Shown piece by piece: positions 27,776-36,678 of a stretch of 64,000 nt of DNA; positions within the stretch are counted from its first letter, which is position 1; every line of letters starts with the position of its first letter. This DNA comes from Chitinophagaceae bacterium (GTDB taxonomy: Bacteria > Bacteroidota > Bacteroidia > Chitinophagales > Chitinophagaceae). The notes under the pieces were generated by a model. It searched no databases. It was not told the DNA's origin and saw only the letters and a program-made list of their open reading frames with translations. The stretch lies in assembly GCA_947447465.1 (NCBI GenBank), contig CANFKE010000004.1, forward strand, positions 62,001 to 126,000. The letters run 5' to 3'. Both the position numbers and the translations under genes were made by a program.

Positions 27776-28942
27776 TTATCCATTGTAGGTAAATGTTCCG
27801 TAAGGACCTGATATCACCAATTCTTTTTTATCTGATTCTGCTACATATCCGGATATCTGAGCTTCAATATTGAAACTTTTGGATATGGCAATGATATTTT
27901 CGGCCGTAGCCTTGTCCGTAAATATTTCCAGTCGCTGTCCCATATTGAATACCTGATACATTTCTTTCCAACTTGTACCTGCAGACTCCTGTATCATTGT
28001 AAATAACGGAGGAACCGGTAATAAATTGTTTTTGACTATGCGTAATGGTTTAGGCAAGTAATGCAGGCATTTTGTTTGCCCGCCACCACTACAATGTATG
28101 ATGCCATGAATAGCATCAAAATGTTGTTCCAGCACTTTTAAAATCACTGGTCCATATGTACGTGTGGGGGAGAGAATCATTTTACCCACATCCAGCCCGG
28201 TTTCGGTTTTGTCGGTAAGTGAATATTTACCATTATAAACTACCTCTGCGGGTAAGTTGGGATCTACACTTTCCGGATAGAGGCGCGCGTAATCATTTTT
28301 CAGCATTTCATGTCTCGCACTGGTCAAACCATTGCTGCCCATGCCGCTGTTGTATTCATCTTCATACGTAGCTTGTCCGTAGCTAGCCAAAGATACGATC
28401 ACATCGCCGGCCTGCATTTTTTCTGTTGTTACCAACTTGTCACGGCGCATGCGGCAGCCCATGGTGCCATCTACAATAACAGTTCTAACTACATCACCTA
28501 CGTCGGCTGTTTCGCCACCCATCAGGTGAACAGTCAGTCCATATTCGCTTAGTTTATCAAAATAAGATTGTGTACCGTTGATCAATTCGGCTATTACTTC
28601 AGCAGGAATAAGATTTTTATTTCGGCCAATCGTTGATGAGTATGTGAACGGACCCACTGCGCCTACGCAAAGCATATCGTCTATGTTCATTACAATAGAA
28701 TCGATAGATATTCCTTTCCATACGCTAAGGTCGCCTGTTTCTTTCCAGTACATATAGGCCAGTATGGATTTGGTTCCTGCACCATCTGCATGCATCAGAT
28801 TACAGTAGTCTTCGTCATTGCCCCAATAATCAGGATATACCTTGCAAAATGCATTCGGGTAAAGCCCTTTGTCCAGCTTTTCAATGGCTTTGTGTACGTC
28901 TTCCTTCTGTGCGGATACGCCGCGTTGGTTATATCTGTTCAA
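27776..28942 (-). CDS. purM: Phosphoribosylformylglycinamidine cyclo-ligase (AIR synthase)
   Basis: A 388-residue enzyme of purine synthesis that closes the imidazole ring with ATP. It has the start RYNQRGVSAQKEDVHKAI of the Bacteroidota version, HADGAGTKSILAYMYW for substrate and metal contact, MGGETADVGD, and the C-terminal HCSGGGQTKCLHYL. The start is a TTG at 28940-28942: a stop lies two codons upstream and no ATG is available that keeps the conserved N-terminus. An exact -7 box lies 18 bases upstream. Confidence 0.92.
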   Translation of the reverse strand: MNRYNQRGVSAQKEDVHKAIEKLDKGLYPNAFCKVYPDYWGNDEDYCNLMHADGAGTKSILAYMYWKETGDLSVWKGISIDSIVMNIDDMLCVGAVGPFTYSSTIGRNKNLIPAEVIAELINGTQSYFDKLSEYGLTVHLMGGETADVGDVVRTVIVDGTMGCRMRRDKLVTTEKMQAGDVIVSLASYGQATYEDEYNSGMGSNGLTSARHEMLKNDYARLYPESVDPNLPAEVVYNGKYSLTDKTETGLDVGKMILSPTRTYGPVILKVLEQHFDAIHGIIHCSGGGQTKCLHYLPKPLRIVKNNLLPVPPLFTMIQESAGTSWKEMYQVFNMGQRLEIFTDKATAENIIAISKSFNIEAQISGYVAESDKKELVISGPYGTFTYNG

Positions 28943-28960
28943 TGTCTATGTTTCAGACCG

Positions 28961-28968
28961 CAAAAGTA
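28961..28968 (-). promoter_or_regulatory. -7 box TACTTTTG for purM
   Basis: Exact TAnnTTTG on the minus strand, 18 bases before the TTG start of purM. It supports that start because it leaves a short leader. Confidence 0.6.
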
Positions 28969-29016
28969 ACCTTTTGAAAAGTAAAAAGTAAACACTAAAG
29001 CCTAAAAGCTATAGAA

Positions 29017-29025
29017 GGGGGGGGG
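29017..29025. repeat. Homopolymer of nine G
   Basis: Nine consecutive G between the end of the CapD-like gene's terminator and the purM promoter. Upstream distance to the purM -7 box is about 48 bases. Confidence 0.9.
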
Positions 29026-29061
29026 ATGTTTCTATGTTTTACTTGCCGACAAGACAAAAAA

Positions 29062-29086
29062 AGATCTCCCGTATTTCGGGAGATCT
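29062..29086 (-). terminator. Terminator after the CapD/FlaA1-like gene
   Basis: Ten-base-pair perfect stem (AGATCTCCCG with CGGGAGATCT), five-base loop; on the minus strand seven T follow. Confidence 0.87.
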
Positions 29087-29108
29087 AAGTATGAGATGAT
29101 ATTTATAT

Positions 29109-31037
29109 TTATTTGCTTGCCGCATTTACCTTCTCGTATGCCACATTAGTGCTTACAAACTCAGGTACAAGATCTTTCATAAGATATACCGTCTCCAGCG
29201 TATAGTGCTGCTTTGCGCAGGCTATTAATTTTTCCACTCTTTTGCTTACATCCGCAAAGTTATATTCGCGTACATCAGCTATCAAGATCTTTTCATGATA
29301 CGTAGGACGAGTATTTTCCGCGTTATTGAGCAGTTCTTCATAGAGTTTCTCACCCGGTCTTAGTCCGCTGTAAACGATCTGAATATCAACGTCAGGTTCT
29401 TTACCTGCAAGTCTTATTACTTTTTTCGCCAGATCAGCGATCTTGACCGGTTTGCCCATGTCAAAAACAAATATTTCTCCACCCTGTCCCATTACTCCTG
29501 CTTCCAGCACCAATACACATGCTTCAGGTATGGTCATGAAATAACGAGTGATCTCGGGGTGGGTAACAGTAATAGGGCCGCCTTTTTCCAATTGCATTTT
29601 AAAGCGTGGTATTACAGAGCCATTCGATCCCAATACATTACCAAATCGAGTGGTAACAAACTTGGTAATGCGTGGACTGCCATCTTCTTTGTGCAGTTCC
29701 ATTTCATTGAGCATCGATTTGTAGAAACTCTGTGTAAAGATCTCGGCAATACGTTTGGATGCTCCCATTACATTAGTTGGGTTTACCGCTTTATCTGTAG
29801 AGATCATTACAAATTTTTCTACGTCATTGGCTACCGATAATTCTGCGAGGTTTTTTGTGCCAAGCACATTGTTCATAACAGCTATCGAGGGATTGTCTTC
29901 CATCAATGGCACATGCTTGTAGGCAGCAGCGTGAAATACTATTTGAGGATTATAGACCTCGAAAAGATGTTCCATACGTTGCCGGTCTGTAATATCTCCT
30001 AAGTAGGCCTTTATGTTAGCATTTTTGTATTTCTCCTGTATTTCAAGCGTAAATTCATGCATCGGTGTCTCTGCCTGATCGCATAATATGATCAGAGACG
30101 GACGATAGTTAAGTAGTTGGCGTACCAGCTCACTTCCTATTGATCCGGCTGCTCCTGTAACCAGAATTTTCTTGCCTTTTAATTCAGTATATATTGCTTC
30201 ATTGTGGATCTTGATGACCTCTCTTTCCAACAGATCTTCAATGTTGATATTCTGTAGTTGTTGAGTATCCAACTTGCCATTCAGCCAGTCGCGCATAGTA
30301 GGTACTTGCTGTATCCTTATGCCATATTGAAGGCAATTATCTACCAATGCATTCAATTTCTCTTTTTCATTGATCTTATTGACAAAGATCACCAACTCTA
30401 CGCCTTCATCTTTTAATTTACCAATGTTACTTTCGCTGGTCGTGTAGATAGGAATACCTTCCAGTAATTTACCGTTGCCACTCAAATTATCATCGAGGAA
30501 TGCAACCACCTGCATATCGCCATTTGGCAGGTTGTTCATAACATTCTTGATGTGAAGGCCGTTGGCCGAAGCATTGTAAACCGCAACTTTTTTTCTTGGT
30601 ACTTTCTCGCCTTCTGAATATAATTTATAGAATTGGAAGCAATACCTTACAGCCAATCTGTACGATATAATAACAAAGCTGGTAATGAAAAAGTTGATGG
30701 TAACCAACTGGAGGGTAAAATAGTTCTGAGAGTGATAGACAAAAATATTAACTGCCAGATAAAAAAATGATGCTATCGCATTCACCATTACCAGTCTGGA
30801 TGTGTCCTCAATATTCGTATATCTTACTATGCCGGCATAGCTTTTGAAAATGTAAAATAATGCAGCATTGAGCAGCAATACAACTGCCGTCATAGATCTA
30901 AGTCCCACTACTACATGAGGCCATAAAAAATTCATTTTCAATGCTCTTGCCAAAAAGAGGCAGAAACAAACTAAAAACAAATCCAATAAGAAAACCAGCC
31001 ATCTGGGAAGAATGCGTATCTTATAAGCCATAATCAA
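29109..31037 (-). CDS. Membrane nucleoside-diphosphate-sugar dehydratase/epimerase (CapD/WbpM type)
   Basis: A 642-residue protein. Four membrane segments occupy about 12-125, followed by a CoA-binding-like domain (about 145-275) and a C-terminal extended SDR domain. The nucleotide loop is VTGAAGSIGSELVRQLL, and the active site has the Ser-Met-Lys form typical of 4,6-dehydratases (FVMISTDKAVNPTNVMGASK). It should make a UDP-sugar precursor for surface polysaccharide at the inner membrane. It stands alone here, without glycosyltransferases beside it. Confidence 0.9.
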   Translation of the reverse strand: MIMAYKIRILPRWLVFLLDLFLVCFCLFLARALKMNFLWPHVVVGLRSMTAVVLLLNAALFYIFKSYAGIVRYTNIEDTSRLVMVNAIASFFYLAVNIFVYHSQNYFTLQLVTINFFITSFVIISYRLAVRYCFQFYKLYSEGEKVPRKKVAVYNASANGLHIKNVMNNLPNGDMQVVAFLDDNLSGNGKLLEGIPIYTTSESNIGKLKDEGVELVIFVNKINEKEKLNALVDNCLQYGIRIQQVPTMRDWLNGKLDTQQLQNINIEDLLEREVIKIHNEAIYTELKGKKILVTGAAGSIGSELVRQLLNYRPSLIILCDQAETPMHEFTLEIQEKYKNANIKAYLGDITDRQRMEHLFEVYNPQIVFHAAAYKHVPLMEDNPSIAVMNNVLGTKNLAELSVANDVEKFVMISTDKAVNPTNVMGASKRIAEIFTQSFYKSMLNEMELHKEDGSPRITKFVTTRFGNVLGSNGSVIPRFKMQLEKGGPITVTHPEITRYFMTIPEACVLVLEAGVMGQGGEIFVFDMGKPVKIADLAKKVIRLAGKEPDVDIQIVYSGLRPGEKLYEELLNNAENTRPTYHEKILIADVREYNFADVSKRVEKLIACAKQHYTLETVYLMKDLVPEFVSTNVAYEKVNAASK

Positions 31038-31300
31038 TATTTAAAAAATCACAAATCAAAACCACAATCTTAACTTTCTGAATGACAAAAGTACATTGTA
31101 TTCTTCGGCAATACAATGATCAAAATGAACATTAATAATACCTTAATGCGTAAGTCATTTACTGCAATATACTAATGTTCTAAATAAAAAACAAACAAAC
31201 ATATGTTATAAGGAGTTATAAGTAAATCTATTACTAATTAATTTTTATTTTTTTATGTTGTCAAAAATAACGAATTTAGCAGGAATTAAATACAGGGAAT

Positions 31301-31699
31301 TTGCTGGAAGGTAAAAATATACTCATAGTAGATGATAATAAGCTGAATCAGAAGATACTAAGCTTTGTTCTCGAAAAGAATGGTGCGCTGATAAAGGTGG
31401 CAGATAACGGATTGGAAGCGGTAGAATGTGTACTTTTTCAACGCTTCGATGCGATAGTTATGGATATCCAGATGCCTGAATTGGGTGGACTGGAGGCTTC
31501 GCGCTACATAAAATTTGAGATGGGGTTAAATATTCCGATCATAGGACTTACTGCTAATAATGTTGAAGACGAGAAAGCAGTCTGGACTGCAGCGGGAATG
31601 AATATGTGCGTCTCCAAGCCTTTCGATCCCCCAGCATTATGCGAACTAATTATTCAGCTCATTGAAAATAATATGGCATGCCAATACAACACCCTTTAA
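31301..31699 (+). CDS. Single-domain response regulator
   Basis: A 132-residue receiver with no output domain. Acidic pair in ILIVDDN, phospho-acceptor Asp55 in IVMDIQMPE, Thr in IGLTANN, Lys106 in CVSKPFDP: all active-site residues are present. The start must be a TTG (31301), since a stop lies eight codons upstream and there is no ATG in frame before the domain begins. Its last 22 bases overlap the HPt gene, so the two proteins are very likely co-translated partners in a phosphorelay. Confidence 0.88.
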   Translation: MLEGKNILIVDDNKLNQKILSFVLEKNGALIKVADNGLEAVECVLFQRFDAIVMDIQMPELGGLEASRYIKFEMGLNIPIIGLTANNVEDEKAVWTAAGMNMCVSKPFDPPALCELIIQLIENNMACQYNTL

Positions 31700-32031
31700 T
31701 TGATCTCAGCTACATAAATGAAATTTCGGGCGGGGATGAAGGATACATCCGCGAGGTAGTAGGCATATTTGTAGATACAATGGCTTCCGGTATGCCGAAA
31801 CTTACTGATCTTATAAGGAACAGTGGAGATTTTGACAGTATTCAAAAGCAGGCACATTTTCTTAAATCATCTGCGGGGATCATCAAGATCACCGGTGTTT
31901 ATGATAATTTGGTGAAGATTGACCTGCTTTCAAAACAAAGAACCGGTCTTGATGAGATCAAACAATCACTCAATGTGATCATAACAAATTACAACGAAGC
32001 TCTTCCTTTCCTTATTGCAGGAAGGTCATAA
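31678..32031 (+). CDS. Histidine phosphotransfer (HPt) domain protein
   Basis: A 117-residue helical protein. The phospho-accepting His60 is in AHFLKSSAGI, the standard HPt motif. It overlaps the receiver gene by 22 bases in another frame. It should shuttle phosphate between a hybrid kinase and a receiver, most simply the one encoded next to it. No kinase gene is adjacent; the nearest kinase genes are 15 and 25 kb away. The C-terminus ends right before the RluB-like promoter. Confidence 0.87.
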   Translation: MPIQHPLIDLSYINEISGGDEGYIREVVGIFVDTMASGMPKLTDLIRNSGDFDSIQKQAHFLKSSAGIIKITGVYDNLVKIDLLSKQRTGLDEIKQSLNVIITNYNEALPFLIAGRS

Positions 32032-32110
32032 TTCTATATCTGTAAGACATTTAACATATACTGTAGGAAGGTCGGGGCAATTCTCTTAGGGTTGTTGGCT
32101 ACATATGTAT

Positions 32111-32118
32111 TACCTTTG
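32111..32118 (+). promoter_or_regulatory. -7 box TACCTTTG for the RluB-like gene
   Basis: Exact TAnnTTTG 25 bases before the ATG at 32144; a TTG lies 16 bases upstream (32092-32094). A possible start at 32105 lies upstream of this box and is therefore rejected. Confidence 0.65.
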
Positions 32119-32143
32119 CACCCTCCAAAAAAAGCGAATACTC

Positions 32144-34240
32144 ATGAACAAGAAATCAGGTTCTGCATCCGGCAGAGAAAATAATAATGAAAACGGGTAT
32201 CAACGCAAGGAGGATGGCGGTACCGGAAAGCCATTTGGCAGAAGTAAATATGCAGGTGGAGATAGTAATCCATTTAAGAGAAGCAGCGCAGCAAAAGAAG
32301 ATAAACCATATAAGAAAGACGGTGCAGATAAGGTAAGACCTGCTTTTCAAAAGCCGGCTGATGATGCAGACAATCCGTGGAAGCGGCCAAGCAAAGGTGG
32401 TGATAAGAAAAAGCCATTTGCCAAAGCAGAGGGTCAGGAAGCAGATAGCGATAATCCTTGGAGAAGAGAGAAAAAAGGTGGTGCACGCAGCAAGCCTTTT
32501 GAAAAAAGAGATGCTGATAGTTCTTTCAATGACCGTAAACCTCGTGAAGAGGGTGATAACCCGTGGAAGCGTGAAGGAAAAGGAGCAGACAGAAAGAAGC
32601 CATTTGAAAAAAGAGATGGTGACGCGCCTTATGCCGATCGCAAACCGCGAACAGATGCGGATAATACATGGAAGAGAACAGAGAAAGGTGATAGAAAGAA
32701 GCCTTTTGAAAAGAGAGATAGTGATAGCAGATATCCACGTGAGGAATACAATGGTAAAGAAGCTGAAGTAAAGTGGGAGCGTAGTAATGAGGATGGTAAG
32801 AAACCATTTCCTAAGAAAGACCGAAACGAGAAAAGACCTTTCCCTAAAAAGGACGGAGATGCTGCATTTGGCGCTCGTAAACCTTTTGCGAAGAAAGATG
32901 GTGCCGCACCTTATGCCCGTAAAACACGCACAGAAGGCGATGCAGAGGGTACATGGAAGAAAAAAGATGGTGCAGAAGGAAAGAAGCCTTTTGCTAAAAA
33001 GGATGGTTCTGAAGGTAGCTTATGGCAGAAGGGTATAGATTATAGTGATAGGGGGATGCCCAAAAAGACCGGCGAAAAGCGAGCTATAAAGGAAAGTGAT
33101 AAACCTTTCTTCCAACGCGATGCCGCTAAGGGTGCGAGTGCAGACATGGATGCAGCTGAAGAGACCCAATACGAATCTTTTGAGATCAATGATGAGTTGC
33201 TGGAAGAAAAGCGCAAAAACAGGAAGACAGCTGTAAGAAAGGACGATCCTGCACGTGCATTTAAGAAAGAGACCAATCAGCCAATCTCATCAAGATATGG
33301 TGATAAACCTGTAAAGAAGGAAGCCGCTGATCGCAAGCCTAAGAATAAAATAGAAAAATCGGACGAAAAGAGGCCATTCAAAAAGGCTCCGGGAGAGGGT
33401 AAAAAACCATTTGATCGTAAAGACAGACATCCGGAAACAGATGCTGATTTTGATGATGAGCCGATCCGTAAAAAGAAAAGACGCCATCATGATGATGACG
33501 ATTATGAAGAGGAAGAAGTAAAGGGGCCTGAATCTATGCCGTTGAACAAATACCTTGCACATAGTGGGGTATGCAGTCGCAGAGATGCTGCTGTATTGGT
33601 AAAAGAGGGTAAGGTCAAGATCAATGGAGAAGTGATCACTAATCCGGGACATAAAGTTGAGGATAATGATGTTGTTTATTTCAATGATAAAAAACTGACC
33701 ATCCAAAGAGGTATGGTCTATATTTTACTCAACAAGCCAAAAGATTATATAACAACTAATGATGACCCTCAGGGCCGCAAAACGGTGATGCAGTTAGTAG
33801 CAACTGCGGAGGGTGAGCGACTTTTCCCTGTTGGTCGTTTAGATAGGAACACATCCGGTCTTTTGCTGATCACTAATGACGGTGATCTGACCCAGAAGTT
33901 GGCTCATCCGTCAAACAGAGTAAAGAAAATATATCAGGTAACACTTGATAAGCCTGTAACTAAGGCAGATTTTGATAAGATCATCAACGGTCTAGAGTTA
34001 GAGGATGGTATAGCTCATGTAGATGCGCTGGCGTACCTGGAAACCAAGAGTGAACTGGGTATAGAAATTCATATTGGTCGTAATAGAATTGTAAGGCGTA
34101 TATTCGAAAGCCTGGGTTATGTAGTAGAAAAACTGGATAGGGTGATGTATGCTAATCTGACCAAGAAAAACCTGCCTCGTGGAAAATGGCGCTATCTTAA
34201 TGAGCGTGAGATCGTATTATTAAAGCATTTCAAATCATAA
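32144..34240 (+). CDS. RluB-like pseudouridine synthase with long repetitive N-terminal extension
   Basis: A 698-residue protein. Residues 1 to about 460 are a low-complexity, highly charged extension with about a dozen K-K-P-F-x-K-x-D units (such as KKPFEKRDGD) interspersed with N-P-W-K-R units. The family core follows: S4 domain from about 464 (LNKYLAHSGVCSRRDAAVLV) and the catalytic domain with Asp567 in GRLDRNTSGLLL, the RluB type (23S rRNA U2605 in E. coli). The extension is probably disordered and RNA-binding. A strong terminator follows. Confidence 0.88.
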   Translation: MNKKSGSASGRENNNENGYQRKEDGGTGKPFGRSKYAGGDSNPFKRSSAAKEDKPYKKDGADKVRPAFQKPADDADNPWKRPSKGGDKKKPFAKAEGQEADSDNPWRREKKGGARSKPFEKRDADSSFNDRKPREEGDNPWKREGKGADRKKPFEKRDGDAPYADRKPRTDADNTWKRTEKGDRKKPFEKRDSDSRYPREEYNGKEAEVKWERSNEDGKKPFPKKDRNEKRPFPKKDGDAAFGARKPFAKKDGAAPYARKTRTEGDAEGTWKKKDGAEGKKPFAKKDGSEGSLWQKGIDYSDRGMPKKTGEKRAIKESDKPFFQRDAAKGASADMDAAEETQYESFEINDELLEEKRKNRKTAVRKDDPARAFKKETNQPISSRYGDKPVKKEAADRKPKNKIEKSDEKRPFKKAPGEGKKPFDRKDRHPETDADFDDEPIRKKKRRHHDDDDYEEEEVKGPESMPLNKYLAHSGVCSRRDAAVLVKEGKVKINGEVITNPGHKVEDNDVVYFNDKKLTIQRGMVYILLNKPKDYITTNDDPQGRKTVMQLVATAEGERLFPVGRLDRNTSGLLLITNDGDLTQKLAHPSNRVKKIYQVTLDKPVTKADFDKIINGLELEDGIAHVDALAYLETKSELGIEIHIGRNRIVRRIFESLGYVVEKLDRVMYANLTKKNLPRGKWRYLNEREIVLLKHFKS

Positions 34241-34257
34241 AATATGTTAGTTGTAAG

Positions 34258-34290
34258 AAAGGGCATAAAACGAATAGTTTTATGCCCTTT
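34258..34290 (+). terminator. Terminator after the RluB-like gene
   Basis: Fourteen-base-pair perfect stem (AAAGGGCATAAAAC with GTTTTATGCCCTTT), five-base loop, then CTCATTTTAT. Confidence 0.82.
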
Positions 34291-34530
34291 CTCATTTTAT
34301 GTACATATTCCGAGTAGATATCAGCAAAAATTGTTGGTAACTGAATTTAAAAGCTTATTTATTTATAATTAGCTATCTATAAATATTATTTATTTTATTA
34401 ACTTGCGCCAGAAGAAAAAATAATTGTCATTACTAACAATTGTAGTGCTACTGTCGTCATATATAACAGACACAGTAAATGCTGTATTAATAAATAAAAA
34501 TATAATTAACTAACCATCAAAAAAACAGTT

Positions 34531-36414
34531 ATGAAAAAACATTTCCTATTGACCATTGTCGCATTGTTGGCATGTGTTGCCTCCTTTGCTTCCATATCAG
34601 GACCAACCTCGGCCTGCACCGGCGTTACCGTTTATTATCACGATAGTGTTTCTACCGGTGGAACATGGAGTAGCAGTAACACTGCTGTTGCTACCATTAA
34701 TTCATCTACGGGTGTAGGTGTTACAGTAGGGGTAGGTACTACCACTATCAGCTATACTACATTACTGACCACAGATACCTATGTATTGACCGTTTCAGCT
34801 GCACCGGCACCTATTACAGGTACTTTAAGCGTTTGTGCTGGTGCTACCACAACACTTGCTGATGCTACAATTGGTGGAACCTGGAGCTCATCTGCTTCCT
34901 ACATTGCTACTGTTAATTCAGGTGGTACTGTATATGGAGTTGCCGGCGGTTCTGCAACAATATACTATACCGTTGCCGGCGGTTGTTCTGTAAGTGCTAC
35001 AGTAACTGTAGGCGCTCCTTTTGTTGATTCTATATATGGAGGTGGTTCTATATGTATTGGAAGTTCAACAACCTTAACAGATGTTACAATTGGTGGTGTT
35101 TGGACTGTAGCAAATCCTACTGTTGCTACTATTAGTCCTACAGGTATAGTTACAGGTCTTACAGCTGGAGGTACATTGGTATCATACACTGTTTCTGGTT
35201 CTTGCGGATCATCTACTGCTGTTGCTTATGTAAGTGTATCGGGTACTACAGGAACCGGTTCTATTTCAGGTCCTTCTTCTGTATATGTAGGTAATACTAT
35301 CAACCTTACAGATGGTGTTTCTGGTGGTGTATGGAGTTCTTCAGCTTCAAGCGTTGCAACTGTATCTGCAACAGGTGTTGTTACAGGAGTTACAGCAGGT
35401 ACAGCTACTATCAGCTATGGTGTTACAGGTTGCGGTGGATTGGCCTATGCTACTCATTCTGTTACAGTTAGTGCATTTGGTGGTATATCAGGTAATGTTA
35501 ACTTCGGATCTACTGCACATTATGGTCCGGTAAAGATCTGGGTGATTACTCTGAGTGGTACAATTCTGGCTGCTATCGATTCAACAGTGGTTTACTCTGC
35601 AGGTACAAGTGTTCCTTACTCTTTCGCAAGCGAACCAACTAATTCATATCGTATCAAGGCAGCTACTATGGATTCAGTATTCGTAGGTACAGGTTTCATT
35701 CCTACTTACCACACCAGTAGCTTCTATTGGAGCACTGCCAATGTTCTGGCTCATACAGCTGGTGTTGCAGATATCAACCAGGATATCAATATGGCATATG
35801 GTACTGTTACTTCAGGTCCTGGTTTTGTAGCAGGTGATGTTACTTCAGGAGCAAACAAGGGTACTGCTTCAGCTGTTCCGGTTTCCAATATGATCATGTA
35901 TATTTTCAACGCATCTAGTTTGCAGCTAATGCAGGCGGTACGTACAGATGCTGCGGGTCATTATTCATTCAGCAATTTGCCTGTAGGTGCTACTTACTAT
36001 GTATTCCCTGATTCATTGAACTATCAGACAACGCCATATTCTTCAATATCGCTCACAGCGGCTGCGCCCTCAGTAACAACAGCCAGCTTCTATCAGCATA
36101 CAGTGGCACCTTTAACTATTAAGCCAATATATGCAGTAGGTGTTAACGAGGTTGCTGCTACAGCATCTATCCTTGCATTCCCTAACCCTACAAATGGTAA
36201 GGTACATATTACATGGAACATGCCATCTGCAGAAGATGCTACAGTGATAGTTGCTGACATCACCGGTCGTGAAGTTTTCCGTAGCAACATTAACATGACT
36301 GCAGGTGCAGGTGTTAACCAGATAGATCTGTCTTCATTGACCAATGGTTTGTACACTATCTCTGTAAAGTCTGCTGCTGTTAATTACAACAACAAAATAC
36401 AAGTACAGCACTAA
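34531..36414 (+). CDS. T9SS-sorted surface protein with Ig-like repeats, copy 1
   Basis: A 627-residue secreted protein. A signal peptide (about 1-20) is followed by four Ig-like (Big_2-type) repeats, each with a G-G-x-W-S-S...A-T-[IV] core and a later G-V-T-A-G-T-A-T-I-S-Y strand. Next comes a CarboxypepD-like region (ISGNVNFGSTAHYGPVKI...) and a type IX sorting domain of about 80 residues (FPNPTNGKVHITW through NKIQVQH). It should be exported by T9SS and attached to the surface. The last 234 bases are almost identical to those of the next gene. Confidence 0.87.
   Translation: MKKHFLLTIVALLACVASFASISGPTSACTGVTVYYHDSVSTGGTWSSSNTAVATINSSTGVGVTVGVGTTTISYTTLLTTDTYVLTVSAAPAPITGTLSVCAGATTTLADATIGGTWSSSASYIATVNSGGTVYGVAGGSATIYYTVAGGCSVSATVTVGAPFVDSIYGGGSICIGSSTTLTDVTIGGVWTVANPTVATISPTGIVTGLTAGGTLVSYTVSGSCGSSTAVAYVSVSGTTGTGSISGPSSVYVGNTINLTDGVSGGVWSSSASSVATVSATGVVTGVTAGTATISYGVTGCGGLAYATHSVTVSAFGGISGNVNFGSTAHYGPVKIWVITLSGTILAAIDSTVVYSAGTSVPYSFASEPTNSYRIKAATMDSVFVGTGFIPTYHTSSFYWSTANVLAHTAGVADINQDINMAYGTVTSGPGFVAGDVTSGANKGTASAVPVSNMIMYIFNASSLQLMQAVRTDAAGHYSFSNLPVGATYYVFPDSLNYQTTPYSSISLTAAAPSVTTASFYQHTVAPLTIKPIYAVGVNEVAATASILAFPNPTNGKVHITWNMPSAEDATVIVADITGREVFRSNINMTAGAGVNQIDLSSLTNGLYTISVKSAAVNYNNKIQVQH
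36181..36414 (+). repeat. Near-identical 3' tract, copy 1
   Basis: Covers the T9SS sorting domain. By eye, 230 of 234 bases match 38416-38649; the four differences are at 36243, 36312, 36379 and 36402. Upstream coding DNA of the two genes differs strongly, including at many synonymous sites. Confidence 0.9.
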
Positions 36415-36438
36415 TATTTAGTGAGTATGTTTAGTTTT

Positions 36439-36477
36439 ATCACAGGGGAAGCAGAAATGCTTCCCCTGTGATTTTTT
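36439..36477 (+). terminator. Terminator after Ig-like protein copy 1
   Basis: Fifteen-base-pair perfect stem (36439-36453 with 36458-36472), GAAA loop, followed by a run of T. Confidence 0.9.
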
Positions 36478-36678
36478 GTAAATAACTGGCTGATGTGTCT
36501 AAACTCTGTCATTTTTCGGGACTAAAAATATTGAATTAATATTTTTTTGTTTTTCTCAAATAAAAGCAAACCATTTATAAAGTATTGGTGTCTTTTAAAT
36601 AGCAATGGATGATATTTTGAAAAATGTTACCATTAGATAGCGTTGTTATTAATTTTAACTGTAAACTAATAATCGATT

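Noticed and set aside
32105-32143. Earlier ATG for the RluB-like gene
   Set aside because: It lies upstream of the -7 box at 32111-32118 and would not be transcribed from that promoter.
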